The notes below the pieces were generated by a model, which was given only the letters and a program-made list of their open reading frames with translations, was not told the origin of the DNA and searched no databases. 64,000 nucleotides of DNA from Telluribacter humicola (lineage in GTDB: Bacteria > Bacteroidota > Bacteroidia > Cytophagales > Spirosomataceae). The translations under genes and the position numbers were made by a program. Positions 53,076 to 60,741 of this stretch are shown piece by piece. Each line of letters starts with the position of its first letter. Within the stretch, counting starts at the first letter, position 1. The DNA lies in the NCBI RefSeq assembly GCF_017355935.1, contig NZ_JAFIQT010000001.1:868001-932000 (forward strand). The letters are read 5' to 3'.

Positions 53076-53870
53076 CTATTTCTCTACTTTTTCGAGTTCA
53101 TCCTGCTTGTCCTGCGTGAGATCAACCCGCTGGAAGGTACTGGTGGCGGGTAGCTCCATATGGAAAGCGGAGGTATTGTCGATAGACAGCTTCACCTTTC
53201 CGAGCGTACAGGTCAATACGTGTCCGCCCCGCGTCTGGTCGCTACTCAGGAAGTGCAGGTGGTAACCGGGTACATTGAGGCCCTTCATGTACGGCGGTGT
53301 CCGGAAGCCTACCAGGGTACCTGTTTCGTTTTTGAACTCAAAAATAGGTTGTGTCTTTACTACTTCCACCAGCGGCAGGTAGGGCTTTGACTGCTGGGGA
53401 ACACTCCGCGCTTTCAGGTACTCAAACTCACCTTCAACCTTGATGGCGTAGAAGATATTTTCGGTCGGGATGAGGCTGTCGATATAGGTACACAACTGCT
53501 CGAAGCTGAGTGGCCTGGTAAGTTCTATGACAGTATCCGCCTCAAAATGGGTGACCGAAGCAAACGGAGTACGGGTAGAGTCGGGCATCCGGTACGCCTT
53601 TCCGTCCGATCGAATTTTGAATATCGCTCCATCCAGTTGCAGCATTTCGCCATCAAGAGCGTTGAAGGTACCGATGCCAAAGTCGCCGTGCTGACGCAAT
53701 TCGCCGCAGGTATAGGTACCATCGTAGTCACCGGAAAGGAGTGCGTCAATCGTGGATACCTGGTAAAGTACCTCGTCCTGCTGGCGTGGGGCTTCTTTGG
53801 AAAGGCTGGTGCAGCCTGTTAGCACATAATACAGGCCGGCAAGGCAACAGTAAGCGCAAAGGTTTTTCAA
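53076..53870 (-). CDS. budA: alpha-acetolactate decarboxylase, lipoprotein form
   Basis: The 264-residue protein matches acetolactate decarboxylase over its length: VLYQVSTIDALLSGDYDGTY, GELRQHGDFGIGTFNALDGE, the conserved glutamate region ENIFYAIKVEGEFEYLKARS, and the zinc-binding segment PGYHLHFLSSDQTRGGHVL with three histidines. The reaction is 2-acetolactate to (R)-acetoin plus CO2. Unusually it begins with a lipoprotein signal (LAGLYYVLTGCTSL, cysteine 20), so it should sit in the periplasm or on the outer membrane, not in the cytoplasm. It lies 22 nt after an SGNH esterase gene and is probably cotranscribed with it. The family assignment is firm; the reason for export is unknown. The symbol is by homology only. 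Confidence 0.9.
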   Translation of the reverse strand: MKNLCAYCCLAGLYYVLTGCTSLSKEAPRQQDEVLYQVSTIDALLSGDYDGTYTCGELRQHGDFGIGTFNALDGEMLQLDGAIFKIRSDGKAYRMPDSTRTPFASVTHFEADTVIELTRPLSFEQLCTYIDSLIPTENIFYAIKVEGEFEYLKARSVPQQSKPYLPLVEVVKTQPIFEFKNETGTLVGFRTPPYMKGLNVPGYHLHFLSSDQTRGGHVLTCTLGKVKLSIDNTSAFHMELPATSTFQRVDLTQDKQDELEKVEK

Positions 53871-53892
53871 GTACAGGAAGGTTGAGGAGGTA

Positions 53893-54675
53893 CTAGTTCA
53901 GATACTTTTTCAAGGTACATTTTTTCAGTGATTTGATCCCCCTGGCTACCAGCTCGGCATTGAGTTCACCACCTGGCCGGGAGGTATGGGTGTCGTCTGC
54001 CGGGGTAAAGTACTGCTGCTTGACCAGAGTGGGTGGGGTACGGTCGTATTCGGTAGCGACTAGCTCGTACAGGTCTATAAAGTAGGCGCCGTTGGTCTTG
54101 GCTACTGCCTGCGCCCATTGCGGATAACTGTCGGTGGGGCGTACGATGCGGCCATTCTCCCAGTTGTTGCGCGGAATGGGGGAGCAGACGATAGGAATGG
54201 CTCCCTTGGCCTTGGCCTCGTCAATGTACTTGCGCATGTACCAGCCGTACGAGTGTACTACCTCGTGCTTTTTGGTAATGAGGTTGTCGATCTCCTCCAT
54301 TTCTTCACCAATGCCCTTGATGGTACCCCGGGCACGGAGGGTGTCGTTGACGGGGCTAGAGTCGTTATGCCCGAATTGGATCAGGAGGTAGTCACCCTTC
54401 TTAAGCTCTGAGAGTACCTTGTCCCAGCGGCCTTCGCTGATGAATGTCCGGCTGGACCGGCCTCCGATGGCGTAGTTATGGATCTTGATGCGGGTGGTGT
54501 CAAAGTGCTCGTGCAGGAAGCTTCCCCAGCCCCACTGGCCGTTTTCGCCCTTACCCGAGCCAGTCTTGACGGTAGAGTCACCAATCAGGTACAGGTTTAC
54601 GGGGGCAGGTTTGGTCAGGGCCAGTGCCAGCAGGGACAAACCGAGGATGAAGAGTGAGGATAGTCTTGACTTCAT
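53893..54675 (-). CDS. rhamnogalacturonan acetylesterase-like SGNH hydrolase
   Basis: The 260-residue secreted enzyme has a Sec signal (LSSLFILGLSLLALALTKP) and the SGNH/GDSL order of motifs: IGDSTVKTG with the nucleophile serine, NYAIGGRSSRTF with the oxyanion glycine, IQFGHNDSS with asparagine and histidine, and DDTHTSRPGG with the Asp-x-x-His pair. This pattern, with QWGWGSFLHEHF near the start, is that of rhamnogalacturonan acetylesterases (CE12), which remove acetyl groups from pectin. It precedes the acetolactate decarboxylase gene by 22 nt. Other acetylated sugars remain possible substrates. Confidence 0.92.
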   Translation of the reverse strand: MKSRLSSLFILGLSLLALALTKPAPVNLYLIGDSTVKTGSGKGENGQWGWGSFLHEHFDTTRIKIHNYAIGGRSSRTFISEGRWDKVLSELKKGDYLLIQFGHNDSSPVNDTLRARGTIKGIGEEMEEIDNLITKKHEVVHSYGWYMRKYIDEAKAKGAIPIVCSPIPRNNWENGRIVRPTDSYPQWAQAVAKTNGAYFIDLYELVATEYDRTPPTLVKQQYFTPADDTHTSRPGGELNAELVARGIKSLKKCTLKKYLN

Positions 54676-54883
54676 GGTATCAAATAAAATGGATTACTCT
54701 TATCCAGACGTAGGAAATGACTGTTGCCCTGTACAGACGGACAACATATAATCATTCGATTGGCAAATTTTGCTATTTCTAAAATAGGCCCACGTTCAAG
54801 GTTGATTCACCTCCTAAAAGTTCGTAACTTGAGCTATGGTCTGATTATCAGGCTGGTTTCTTCATCACATCCACACTCACACC

Positions 54884-56023
54884 ATGCATACCACACACCT
54901 CAACCTCAGTAATAACAGACACTATTTATGGCTCTCAGGCTTCGTACTGCTGCTTTGTCTTAATGCTTATTCTGCTCTCGCTCAGTCTCCCCAGTCGTTT
55001 ACCATTCGCGGTCAGCTTGCACAACCCCAGACCGGTCAGGTATACCTATTTGACCAGGCTGATAATCAGGTTAGTTCAGCCCCCATTATGGGAAGTACTT
55101 TTACATTGAAAGGGACACAGATGGAGCCAGGTCTGTACAATCTTAAAATTGATGGCAAAACTGATTCTAAACTAGTATTTGTAGAGCCCTCAGCCATACA
55201 GATCAGTATGAAGACCGATGGTAGCTACCAGGTAGCTGGCTCAAAGCTACATTCACAGTGGGAGCAGTACCAGAATGAGATCTTAAATTCGGCCAGAAAT
55301 CAACTGATAAAGCTTTATCAGGAGCGGGCTGTTGCTCAACAAAAAGGCGATACAGTACTGTGTAATCAACTGATGAAGCAGAATGACTCCGTCAGTATCG
55401 CTCTTGGAAGGAGTATTAGAGGAGCAGTGACGCAGAAGCCTTACACGTTCTTTAACCTGACCCTTCTGAGAGACGGGAGTTGGGACGATCCGTTTATTAC
55501 CACTATGCTTGATGAGTTCAGGGGCCAGTTTGCTTCTTACCCTACATTCCAGAAAATGGAAATCGGGCTGAAAGAAAAAGCTTTACAACTACAAAAAGTG
55601 GCCATAGGTAATAAGGCCTATAACTTTACACTGCCCGACAGCAGTGGTACCTTGCACAGCCTGGAAGAGGTAAGGAAGGCCAAAAAGCTGGTGCTACTGG
55701 ACTTCTGGGCGAGTTGGTGTGGCCCATGCATTGCAGAGATTCCAGCGTTGAAACGGCTTCATGAATCCTACGCTAACCAAGGGTTGGAGATTATAAGCAT
55801 TTCGGTAGATAACGGTCCAAAGCCATGGTTACAGGGGCTTATAAAGCATACTCCAGCTGGTATTCAGTTGTTAGCAGATGGAAAAAACAAGACTATTAGA
55901 GCGGAGTATGCAGTGCACAGTATCCCTCAAACTTTTTTGATTGATCAGGAGGGAGTTATCAGAGGGCACAACCTGAGGGGAGAAGCTTTGTCTAACAAAG
56001 TAGCAGAACTGCTAGGCAAATAG
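54884..56023 (+). CDS. TlpA/ResA-type thioredoxin-fold protein with DUF4369 domain
   Basis: The 379-residue protein has a Sec signal (LSGFVLLLCLNAYSALAQS), then a DUF4369 domain (FTIRGQLAQPQTGQVYLFDQ, MEPGLYNLKIDG), a helical linker (about residues 120-230), and a C-terminal AhpC/TSA-like thioredoxin domain with the active site WCGPC (C279, C282) in LLDFWASWCGPCIAEIPALK and the cis-proline loop SIPQTFLID. Such proteins reduce periplasmic disulfides, often for cytochrome c maturation or oxidative stress. The PSCyt1 haem proteins earlier in this window need reduced CxxCH motifs and might be clients. It is monocistronic and followed by a strong terminator. Confidence 0.93.
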   Translation: MHTTHLNLSNNRHYLWLSGFVLLLCLNAYSALAQSPQSFTIRGQLAQPQTGQVYLFDQADNQVSSAPIMGSTFTLKGTQMEPGLYNLKIDGKTDSKLVFVEPSAIQISMKTDGSYQVAGSKLHSQWEQYQNEILNSARNQLIKLYQERAVAQQKGDTVLCNQLMKQNDSVSIALGRSIRGAVTQKPYTFFNLTLLRDGSWDDPFITTMLDEFRGQFASYPTFQKMEIGLKEKALQLQKVAIGNKAYNFTLPDSSGTLHSLEEVRKAKKLVLLDFWASWCGPCIAEIPALKRLHESYANQGLEIISISVDNGPKPWLQGLIKHTPAGIQLLADGKNKTIRAEYAVHSIPQTFLIDQEGVIRGHNLRGEALSNKVAELLGK

Positions 56024-56043
56024 CCGCCGGTTCTTTAATTAAT

Positions 56044-56090
56044 ATACCCCTACTCATCCCGAAAGAGTGCTCCCGGATGAGTAGGGGTAT
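56044..56090. terminator. bidirectional terminator between TlpA and HAD genes
   Basis: A perfect 16-bp stem (56044-56059 with 56075-56090) with a 15-nt loop is followed by GTTTTATT. It lies between convergent genes. Confidence 0.85.
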
Positions 56091-56097
56091 GTTTTAT

Positions 56098-56709
56098 TCA
56101 AAGTACATTTATCTCTTGCAATTGCTGCCGAAGCTGCTCCGGCGACTGAAAATGAATAGAAGGGATGCCTAAGGCCTCGGCGGCTTTGATGTTGCGGAAG
56201 TTATCATCGATAAAAACGGCATCGCCGGGTTGTAAGCTATACCGATCCAGCAGGACTTGGTAGAACTGCGGGAAAGGCTTGCGCATCTTTTCTTCACCAC
56301 TTACCACACGTCCGTCAAACCAGTGTAGGAAGTCGTAGCGCTCAAGGGCTATCGGAAATAGCTCGGCACTCCAGTTGGTAAGCGCGTAAAATTTATACTT
56401 GCCGGTATTTTTCAGGTCGCGGAAGATATCAACGGTGCCGTGGATAGGGCCACCCAGCATTTCGGTCCAGCGGGTGTAGTAGGCTTCTATATAATCCTTC
56501 CATTCCGGATGCCGGTTTACCAGATCTTCCGTGGCTTCTTTGATCAGGCGTCCTCCGTCCTGCTCCTCATTCCAGTCGGAGGTACAGATGTTATCAAAGA
56601 AGTACTTCTTCTTCACAGGGTCTGGAATAATCTGATCGAACAAATAATTCGGATTCCAGTCGATCAGTACGTTTCCTAAATCAAATATGATGGCTTTGTA
56701 ATGGGTCAT
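56098..56709 (-). CDS. HAD-superfamily phosphatase (YihX-like)
   Basis: The 203-residue protein is a HAD subfamily IA hydrolase. Motif I is IIFDLGNVLIDWNP with nucleophile D10, motif II is YALTNWSAE with its threonine, motif III is the lysine in EEKMRKPFPQFYQ, and motif IV is DAVFIDDNFRN. A helical cap of about 60 residues follows motif I. The start and size resemble YihX/epoxide-hydrolase-like phosphatases that dephosphorylate sugar phosphates such as alpha-glucose-1-phosphate. It is 67 nt after the DUF1456 gene and likely cotranscribed with it. Substrate is not proven by the sequence. Confidence 0.92.
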   Translation of the reverse strand: MTHYKAIIFDLGNVLIDWNPNYLFDQIIPDPVKKKYFFDNICTSDWNEEQDGGRLIKEATEDLVNRHPEWKDYIEAYYTRWTEMLGGPIHGTVDIFRDLKNTGKYKFYALTNWSAELFPIALERYDFLHWFDGRVVSGEEKMRKPFPQFYQVLLDRYSLQPGDAVFIDDNFRNIKAAEALGIPSIHFQSPEQLRQQLQEINVL

Positions 56710-56776
56710 GTTTATGAAAGCTTCTGTTTATTGAGCTACTAAGTTAAATCAGGGATAGATAGCAGGGGAAGCACCC

Positions 56777-57259
56777 TTACTGGTCACTGTCGTCCTTCTG
56801 ATTGGGCCGGTATTTCATTTGCAACCCTACCAGGAAATTTCGAAGTATCTGGTCTTTGCAGGGTTGGTAGTGTGAATTAGTGGGGTTCCGGAAAAAGGCG
56901 CTGAGTTCATGTTTACTGATCCGGAAGCCGACCAGATCGAATACCTCCAGCATATCCGTATCGTTCATGCTTAGGGCAATTTTGAGCTTTCGGAGTACCA
57001 GGTTATTATTTGTTTTTTTCTCAGCCTGGGGTTCTTCACCGTCTTTCTTACCGCGCTTATCCACGATAAATCCATTCAGGAAGTTAGACAGCCTTACATC
57101 CACCAGCCCCTTGTGTTCAGGATCTTCCTCTTTTTTGAGCCAGTCGCTCACCTCGGCCCGGTTGGCTTCGTAGCCACCCAGTTTGAAGAGTCGTATCATC
57201 TCCGCATCGTTCAGGTCAAAGGCAAACCGAAGGCGGCGTAGTATGTCGTTGTTATTCAT
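56777..57259 (-). CDS. DUF1456 family protein (YehS-like)
   Basis: The 160-residue protein has two copies of the DUF1456 unit, at about residues 1-66 (NNDILRRLRFAFDLNDAEMI, FLNGFIVDKRG) and 84-150 (NNLVLRKLKIALSMNDTDML, LRNFLVGLQMKYRP). They are joined by a charged linker (KKDGEEPQAEKK). Each unit has the conserved helix pattern and the N-x-L-x-G-F/L end. The family is widespread but its function is unknown; small basic-acidic repeat proteins of this sort may bind nucleic acid, which is only a guess. It heads a two-gene unit with the HAD phosphatase. TACCTTAG just upstream is a one-mismatch -7 candidate. Confidence 0.9.
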   Translation of the reverse strand: MNNNDILRRLRFAFDLNDAEMIRLFKLGGYEANRAEVSDWLKKEEDPEHKGLVDVRLSNFLNGFIVDKRGKKDGEEPQAEKKTNNNLVLRKLKIALSMNDTDMLEVFDLVGFRISKHELSAFFRNPTNSHYQPCKDQILRNFLVGLQMKYRPNQKDDSDQ

Positions 57260-57365
57260 TGCAATGTTAGTTTCAGAAACTGATTGGCGCTAAGGTAAAA
57301 GGAAATGAACATTTTCTTGCCCTTCCAGAGGCTGAACTTGCTAACCCTGCTAACACCCTGCTAAC

Positions 57366-57442
57366 CCCGATTTGTAATCGGGTGTTGCATACAATAGCGT
57401 TTCAAACGCTAAATGATAACGCCCCGATTGCAAATCGGGGCG
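57366..57442. repeat. three consecutive short palindromes
   Basis: CCCGATTTGTAATCGGG (57366-57382), TAGCGTTTCAAACGCTA (57395-57411) and a 23-bp palindrome around GATTGCAAATC (57420-57442) lie in a row in the 273-bp gap between DUF1456 and fasciclin genes. The first and third are related to one another (GATT-x-x-AATC cores). Just before them the unit CTGCTAACCC is repeated about three times (57340-57368). The set resembles an intergenic repeat cassette. Confidence 0.6.
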
Positions 57443-57464
57443 AGCTTAAGAGCGGGTATAAATA

Positions 57465-57496
57465 CAAAGAGCCGGCACAAACGCGCCGGCTCTTTG
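57465..57496 (-). terminator. terminator after the fasciclin gene
   Basis: CAAAGAGCCGGC (57465-57476) pairs with GCCGGCTCTTTG (57485-57496) across an eight-base loop, 36 nt past the stop of the minus-strand gene. Confidence 0.75.
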
Positions 57497-57532
57497 CTAA
57501 TTCACAACACATACCAACTCAATTTAGTCAGG

Positions 57533-58084
57533 TTAATCAGGCATTACTACGGTATCAACTACGTGGATCACACCATTGCTCTGATACACATCCTTAATGG
57601 TCACGGTAGAGGTTCCCCCTTTTTCATCCGTCAGGACCAGTTTCTTTCCTTTCATCATAGCCGTTAGAGTACCTCCTTCGACAGTTTTGAAAGTAGCTTT
57701 GCCATTTCCTTGTTTGATGGCCTCCGCGATGGCTTCTGAGTCCATGCGACCAGGTACTACGTGGTAGGTCAGGATGGTGGTCAGCGTACCTTTATTTTCA
57801 GGCTTCACTAATGTCTCCACGGTACCGGCAGGTAGTTTGCCAAAGGCATCATTGGTAGGAGCAAATACGGTGAAAGGACCAGCTCCCTGCAGGGTTTCAA
57901 CTAGTCCGGCGGCCTTAACGGCTGCTACCAGTGTCGTGTGGTCTTTAGAATTAAGAGCGTTCTCAACGATGGTTTTATTAGGGTACATTTCAGCGCCGCC
58001 AACTTTAACGGTACGCATATTTCCCTGGGCAAAAGAAGTCTGTGCGGCAAATAATGCCGCCACAAAAAATGCAACTTTTTTCAT
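57533..58084 (-). CDS. fasciclin (FAS1) domain protein, secreted
   Basis: The 183-residue protein has a Sec signal (KVAFFVAALFAAQTSFAQGN) and a single FAS1 domain of normal size (about residues 40-180). The H1 box is FTVFAPTNDAFGKLPAGTVE, the YH motif is LTYHVVPGRMDS, and the H2 region is NGVIHVVDTVVMP. FAS1 proteins are small extracellular or cell-surface adhesion modules; secreted single-domain bacterial forms are common in Bacteroidetes, often in tandem families. It is monocistronic with its own terminator. No clear promoter motif was found upstream. Confidence 0.95.
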   Translation of the reverse strand: MKKVAFFVAALFAAQTSFAQGNMRTVKVGGAEMYPNKTIVENALNSKDHTTLVAAVKAAGLVETLQGAGPFTVFAPTNDAFGKLPAGTVETLVKPENKGTLTTILTYHVVPGRMDSEAIAEAIKQGNGKATFKTVEGGTLTAMMKGKKLVLTDEKGGTSTVTIKDVYQSNGVIHVVDTVVMPD

Positions 58085-58480
58085 GAGTAAAAGAGATTAA
58101 GTGTTAGATCTTTTTAGTAGTTAGAATGTTTATGTCTGAACTTACGCCTGATTCTTTTGGAAGGATCGAAATACATTAAAAATATTTTTGATAATGGTGT
58201 AGATAATTGATAGTCAAGCGTGTAATAGTTGTATTTTTTATTAATGAAATAGGCGTTGCCAGCTTCGATTCCAAAAAGAGCTGTTAGCTAAAAACTCCTT
58301 CTGAAAGAAAGGATAGCTTTATTAATTCATTATTTGGATCTCGTTGTAGTATTTGTTTTGTTCTATTTATTTAAGATGTAAAAATATGCTTTTGAAGAGC
58401 TCTATATTTCTATTTTAAAGGGAGGAGTTCGGTCGTAGTGAACGGAACCGCTAATAATAGCGGTCTTGCTAAAGAGCGTG
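58085..58480. other. divergent intergenic region
   Basis: This AT-rich gap lies between the fasciclin gene and the prolyl oligopeptidase gene. A CCGCTAATAATAGCGG hairpin lies near 58448-58463, just upstream of the plus-strand promoter. No coding sequence or RNA gene is seen. Confidence 0.4.
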
Positions 58481-58511
58481 TTGATTGCGACCTGATCCGA
58501 TAGTACATTTG
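58481..58511 (+). promoter_or_regulatory. promoter of the prolyl oligopeptidase gene
   Basis: TTG (58481-58483), 20 nt, TACATTTG (58504-58511) is an exact Bacteroidetes promoter. The transcript start is expected near 58519, 27 nt before ATG 58546. Confidence 0.65.
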
Positions 58512-58545
58512 TAATCACCTTCATCTCAAACCTTTTAGTACTAGC

Positions 58546-60663
58546 ATGAAACAAAACCTTTTAGGAATGACCTTGATAGCAGCCATGATTGTCAACGCCG
58601 ACGGAACGGCGCAGAAACTGGATTATCCCAAAACCAATAAAGTAGATCACGTAGACGAGTACCACGGGACCAAAGTACCCGATCCCTACCGCTGGCTCGA
58701 AGATGACCGCTCGGCCGAAACTGCGGCCTGGGTGAAAGCGCAGAACGAGGTGACATTTGGCTACCTGAACAAGATTCCGTTCAAGCAGGAGATCTACAAC
58801 GATCTGGAAAAAGCCTACAACTACCCCAAGTACTCAGCCCCCCGCAAGAAGGGCGACTACTTCTATTTCTACAAGAATGACGGTCTGCAGAACCAGTCAG
58901 TACTGTACCGCCAGAAGGGCTTAGACGGTACTCCCGAGGTAGTACTGGACCCTAACAAGCTCTCGGCCGACGGTACTACGCGCCTGACGGTGTTCAGCCT
59001 GTCCAAGGATGGTGCCTACGCGGTACTGGGCTTCTCGCAGGGCGGCTCGGACTGGCAGGAGTACCAGGTCATGGATATGAAAACCCTCAAGATGCTGTCG
59101 GATAAGGTAGAGTGGGTAAAGGTATCCGGGGCAGCCTGGCAGGGCGATGGCTTCTATTACAGCCGCTACCCCAAGCCCGAAGGAAGTGCCCTGGCTGCCA
59201 AGAACGAAAACCACCAGGTATTCTTCCATAAGGTGGGTACCCTGCAGTCGGCCGATAAGCTGGTATTTGAAGATCCTAAGAATCCGCAGCGCTTCCATAC
59301 CGTGAGTACCACCGAAGACGGCCGCTACGCCGCCCTCTATGTAAGTGACCGCGGCAAGGGTAAGGATGGTAACGGACTGTGGGTCATGGAGAAGGGACAG
59401 ACCCAATTCACCCCCATCGTGAGCGAAATTACTGATTACAGCTACGGTATAGTAGATAACGTAGACGGCGGTTTACTGATCGAAACCAACGCTGACGCGC
59501 CCAATGGCAAAGTAGTACTGTACGATACCAAGACAAAGAGCTGGAAGCCCTTCCTGCCCGAGAAGCCTGAGCCGCTGGTAGGGGTGGGTACCGCCGGAGG
59601 AAAACTATTTGCGGAATACTCCAAAGACGTAACCAGCCGCGTGTACGTGTATGATATGAAGGGTAAGCAGGAAAACGAGGTAGCTCTGCCCGGACTGGGT
59701 GCCGCCAGCGGCTTTGGTGGTGAAAAGGAAGACAAGTTTGTATTCTATACTTACACTTCATTTAACTATCCTCCGACCATCTTCCGCTACGATATTGCCT
59801 CGAGGAAGAGCTCGGTATTCCGTGAGCCGGAGGTAAGCTTCAAACCGGCTGATTACGAAACCAAGCAGGTGTTCTATACCTCGAAGGATGGTACCAAGAT
59901 ACCTGCCTTCATCGTGTACAAAAAAGGCCTTAAGCTGGATGGTACCAATCCTACGCTGCTGTACGGCTACGGGGGCTTTAATGTGAGTCTGCCGCCATCA
60001 TTCAGCCCGACGCGTATTCCATTCCTGGATCAGGGAGGGGTATTCGTACAGGCTAACCTGCGTGGAGGTAGTGAGTACGGTGAGAAGTGGCACGAGCAGG
60101 GTATGAAGCTGAAAAAGCAGAATGTATTTGATGACTTCATCGCTGCGGCCGAGTACCTCATCAAAGAAAAATATACCTCACCCGAGCGCCTGGCTATTCA
60201 GGGAGGCTCTAACGGTGGCTTGCTGGTAGGTGCCGTGATGAACCAGCGTCCGGAGCTGTTTAAGGTAGCTTTCCCCGCGGTAGGGGTAATGGATATGCTG
60301 CGCTTCCACAAGTTTACCATCGGCTGGAACTGGATCGCCGACTACGGTAGCGCTGATAATGCCGATGAATTTAAATACCTGTACGGCTATTCGCCCCTGC
60401 ACAATATCAAGCAGGGCGGTAAGTACCCTGCAACCCTCATCACCACTGCCGACCATGACGACCGCGTAGTACCGGCGCACTCATTTAAGTACGCGGCTAC
60501 GCTGCAGGAGAAGGCAGGTGCATCGTCAACCAATCCGCTCCTGATCCGGATCGATACCAACTCCGGCCACGGCGCCAGCAACACCAAGAAAGCCCTGGAA
60601 ACGGCGGCGGATATCTACGCTTTTATGTTCCATAACATGGGGCTGACCTGGGGAGCTGAGTAA
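58546..60663 (+). CDS. prolyl oligopeptidase (S9A), exported
   Basis: The 705-residue protein has an N-terminal signal (LLGMTLIAAMIVNADGTAQ), the S9A start YPKTNKVDHVDEYHGTKVPDPYRWLEDD (read here as two motifs), a seven-bladed propeller (about residues 90-430) and a C-terminal hydrolase domain. The triad is visible: S555 in GGSNGGLLVG, an aspartate in ADHDDRVVPAHS (636-639 region) and H675 in SGHGASNTK. It cleaves after proline in peptides of up to about 30 residues, here probably in the periplasm. Length and motifs are those of a complete enzyme. A perfect promoter and a strong terminator mark it as a single-gene unit. Confidence 0.96.
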   Translation: MKQNLLGMTLIAAMIVNADGTAQKLDYPKTNKVDHVDEYHGTKVPDPYRWLEDDRSAETAAWVKAQNEVTFGYLNKIPFKQEIYNDLEKAYNYPKYSAPRKKGDYFYFYKNDGLQNQSVLYRQKGLDGTPEVVLDPNKLSADGTTRLTVFSLSKDGAYAVLGFSQGGSDWQEYQVMDMKTLKMLSDKVEWVKVSGAAWQGDGFYYSRYPKPEGSALAAKNENHQVFFHKVGTLQSADKLVFEDPKNPQRFHTVSTTEDGRYAALYVSDRGKGKDGNGLWVMEKGQTQFTPIVSEITDYSYGIVDNVDGGLLIETNADAPNGKVVLYDTKTKSWKPFLPEKPEPLVGVGTAGGKLFAEYSKDVTSRVYVYDMKGKQENEVALPGLGAASGFGGEKEDKFVFYTYTSFNYPPTIFRYDIASRKSSVFREPEVSFKPADYETKQVFYTSKDGTKIPAFIVYKKGLKLDGTNPTLLYGYGGFNVSLPPSFSPTRIPFLDQGGVFVQANLRGGSEYGEKWHEQGMKLKKQNVFDDFIAAAEYLIKEKYTSPERLAIQGGSNGGLLVGAVMNQRPELFKVAFPAVGVMDMLRFHKFTIGWNWIADYGSADNADEFKYLYGYSPLHNIKQGGKYPATLITTADHDDRVVPAHSFKYAATLQEKAGASSTNPLLIRIDTNSGHGASNTKKALETAADIYAFMFHNMGLTWGAE

Positions 60664-60681
60664 GGTAGAATCGTTAAGCTT

Positions 60682-60723
60682 TAAAACAAAAGCGCGGGCT
60701 GCTCGGCCCGCGCTTTTGTTTTA
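60682..60723. terminator. bidirectional terminator between S9 and histidine kinase genes
   Basis: An 18-bp perfect stem (60682-60699 with 60706-60723) with a six-base loop has A runs on its left and T runs on its right, so it works on both strands. Confidence 0.9.
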
Positions 60724-60741
60724 TAACCTATCTGGTAGCGG

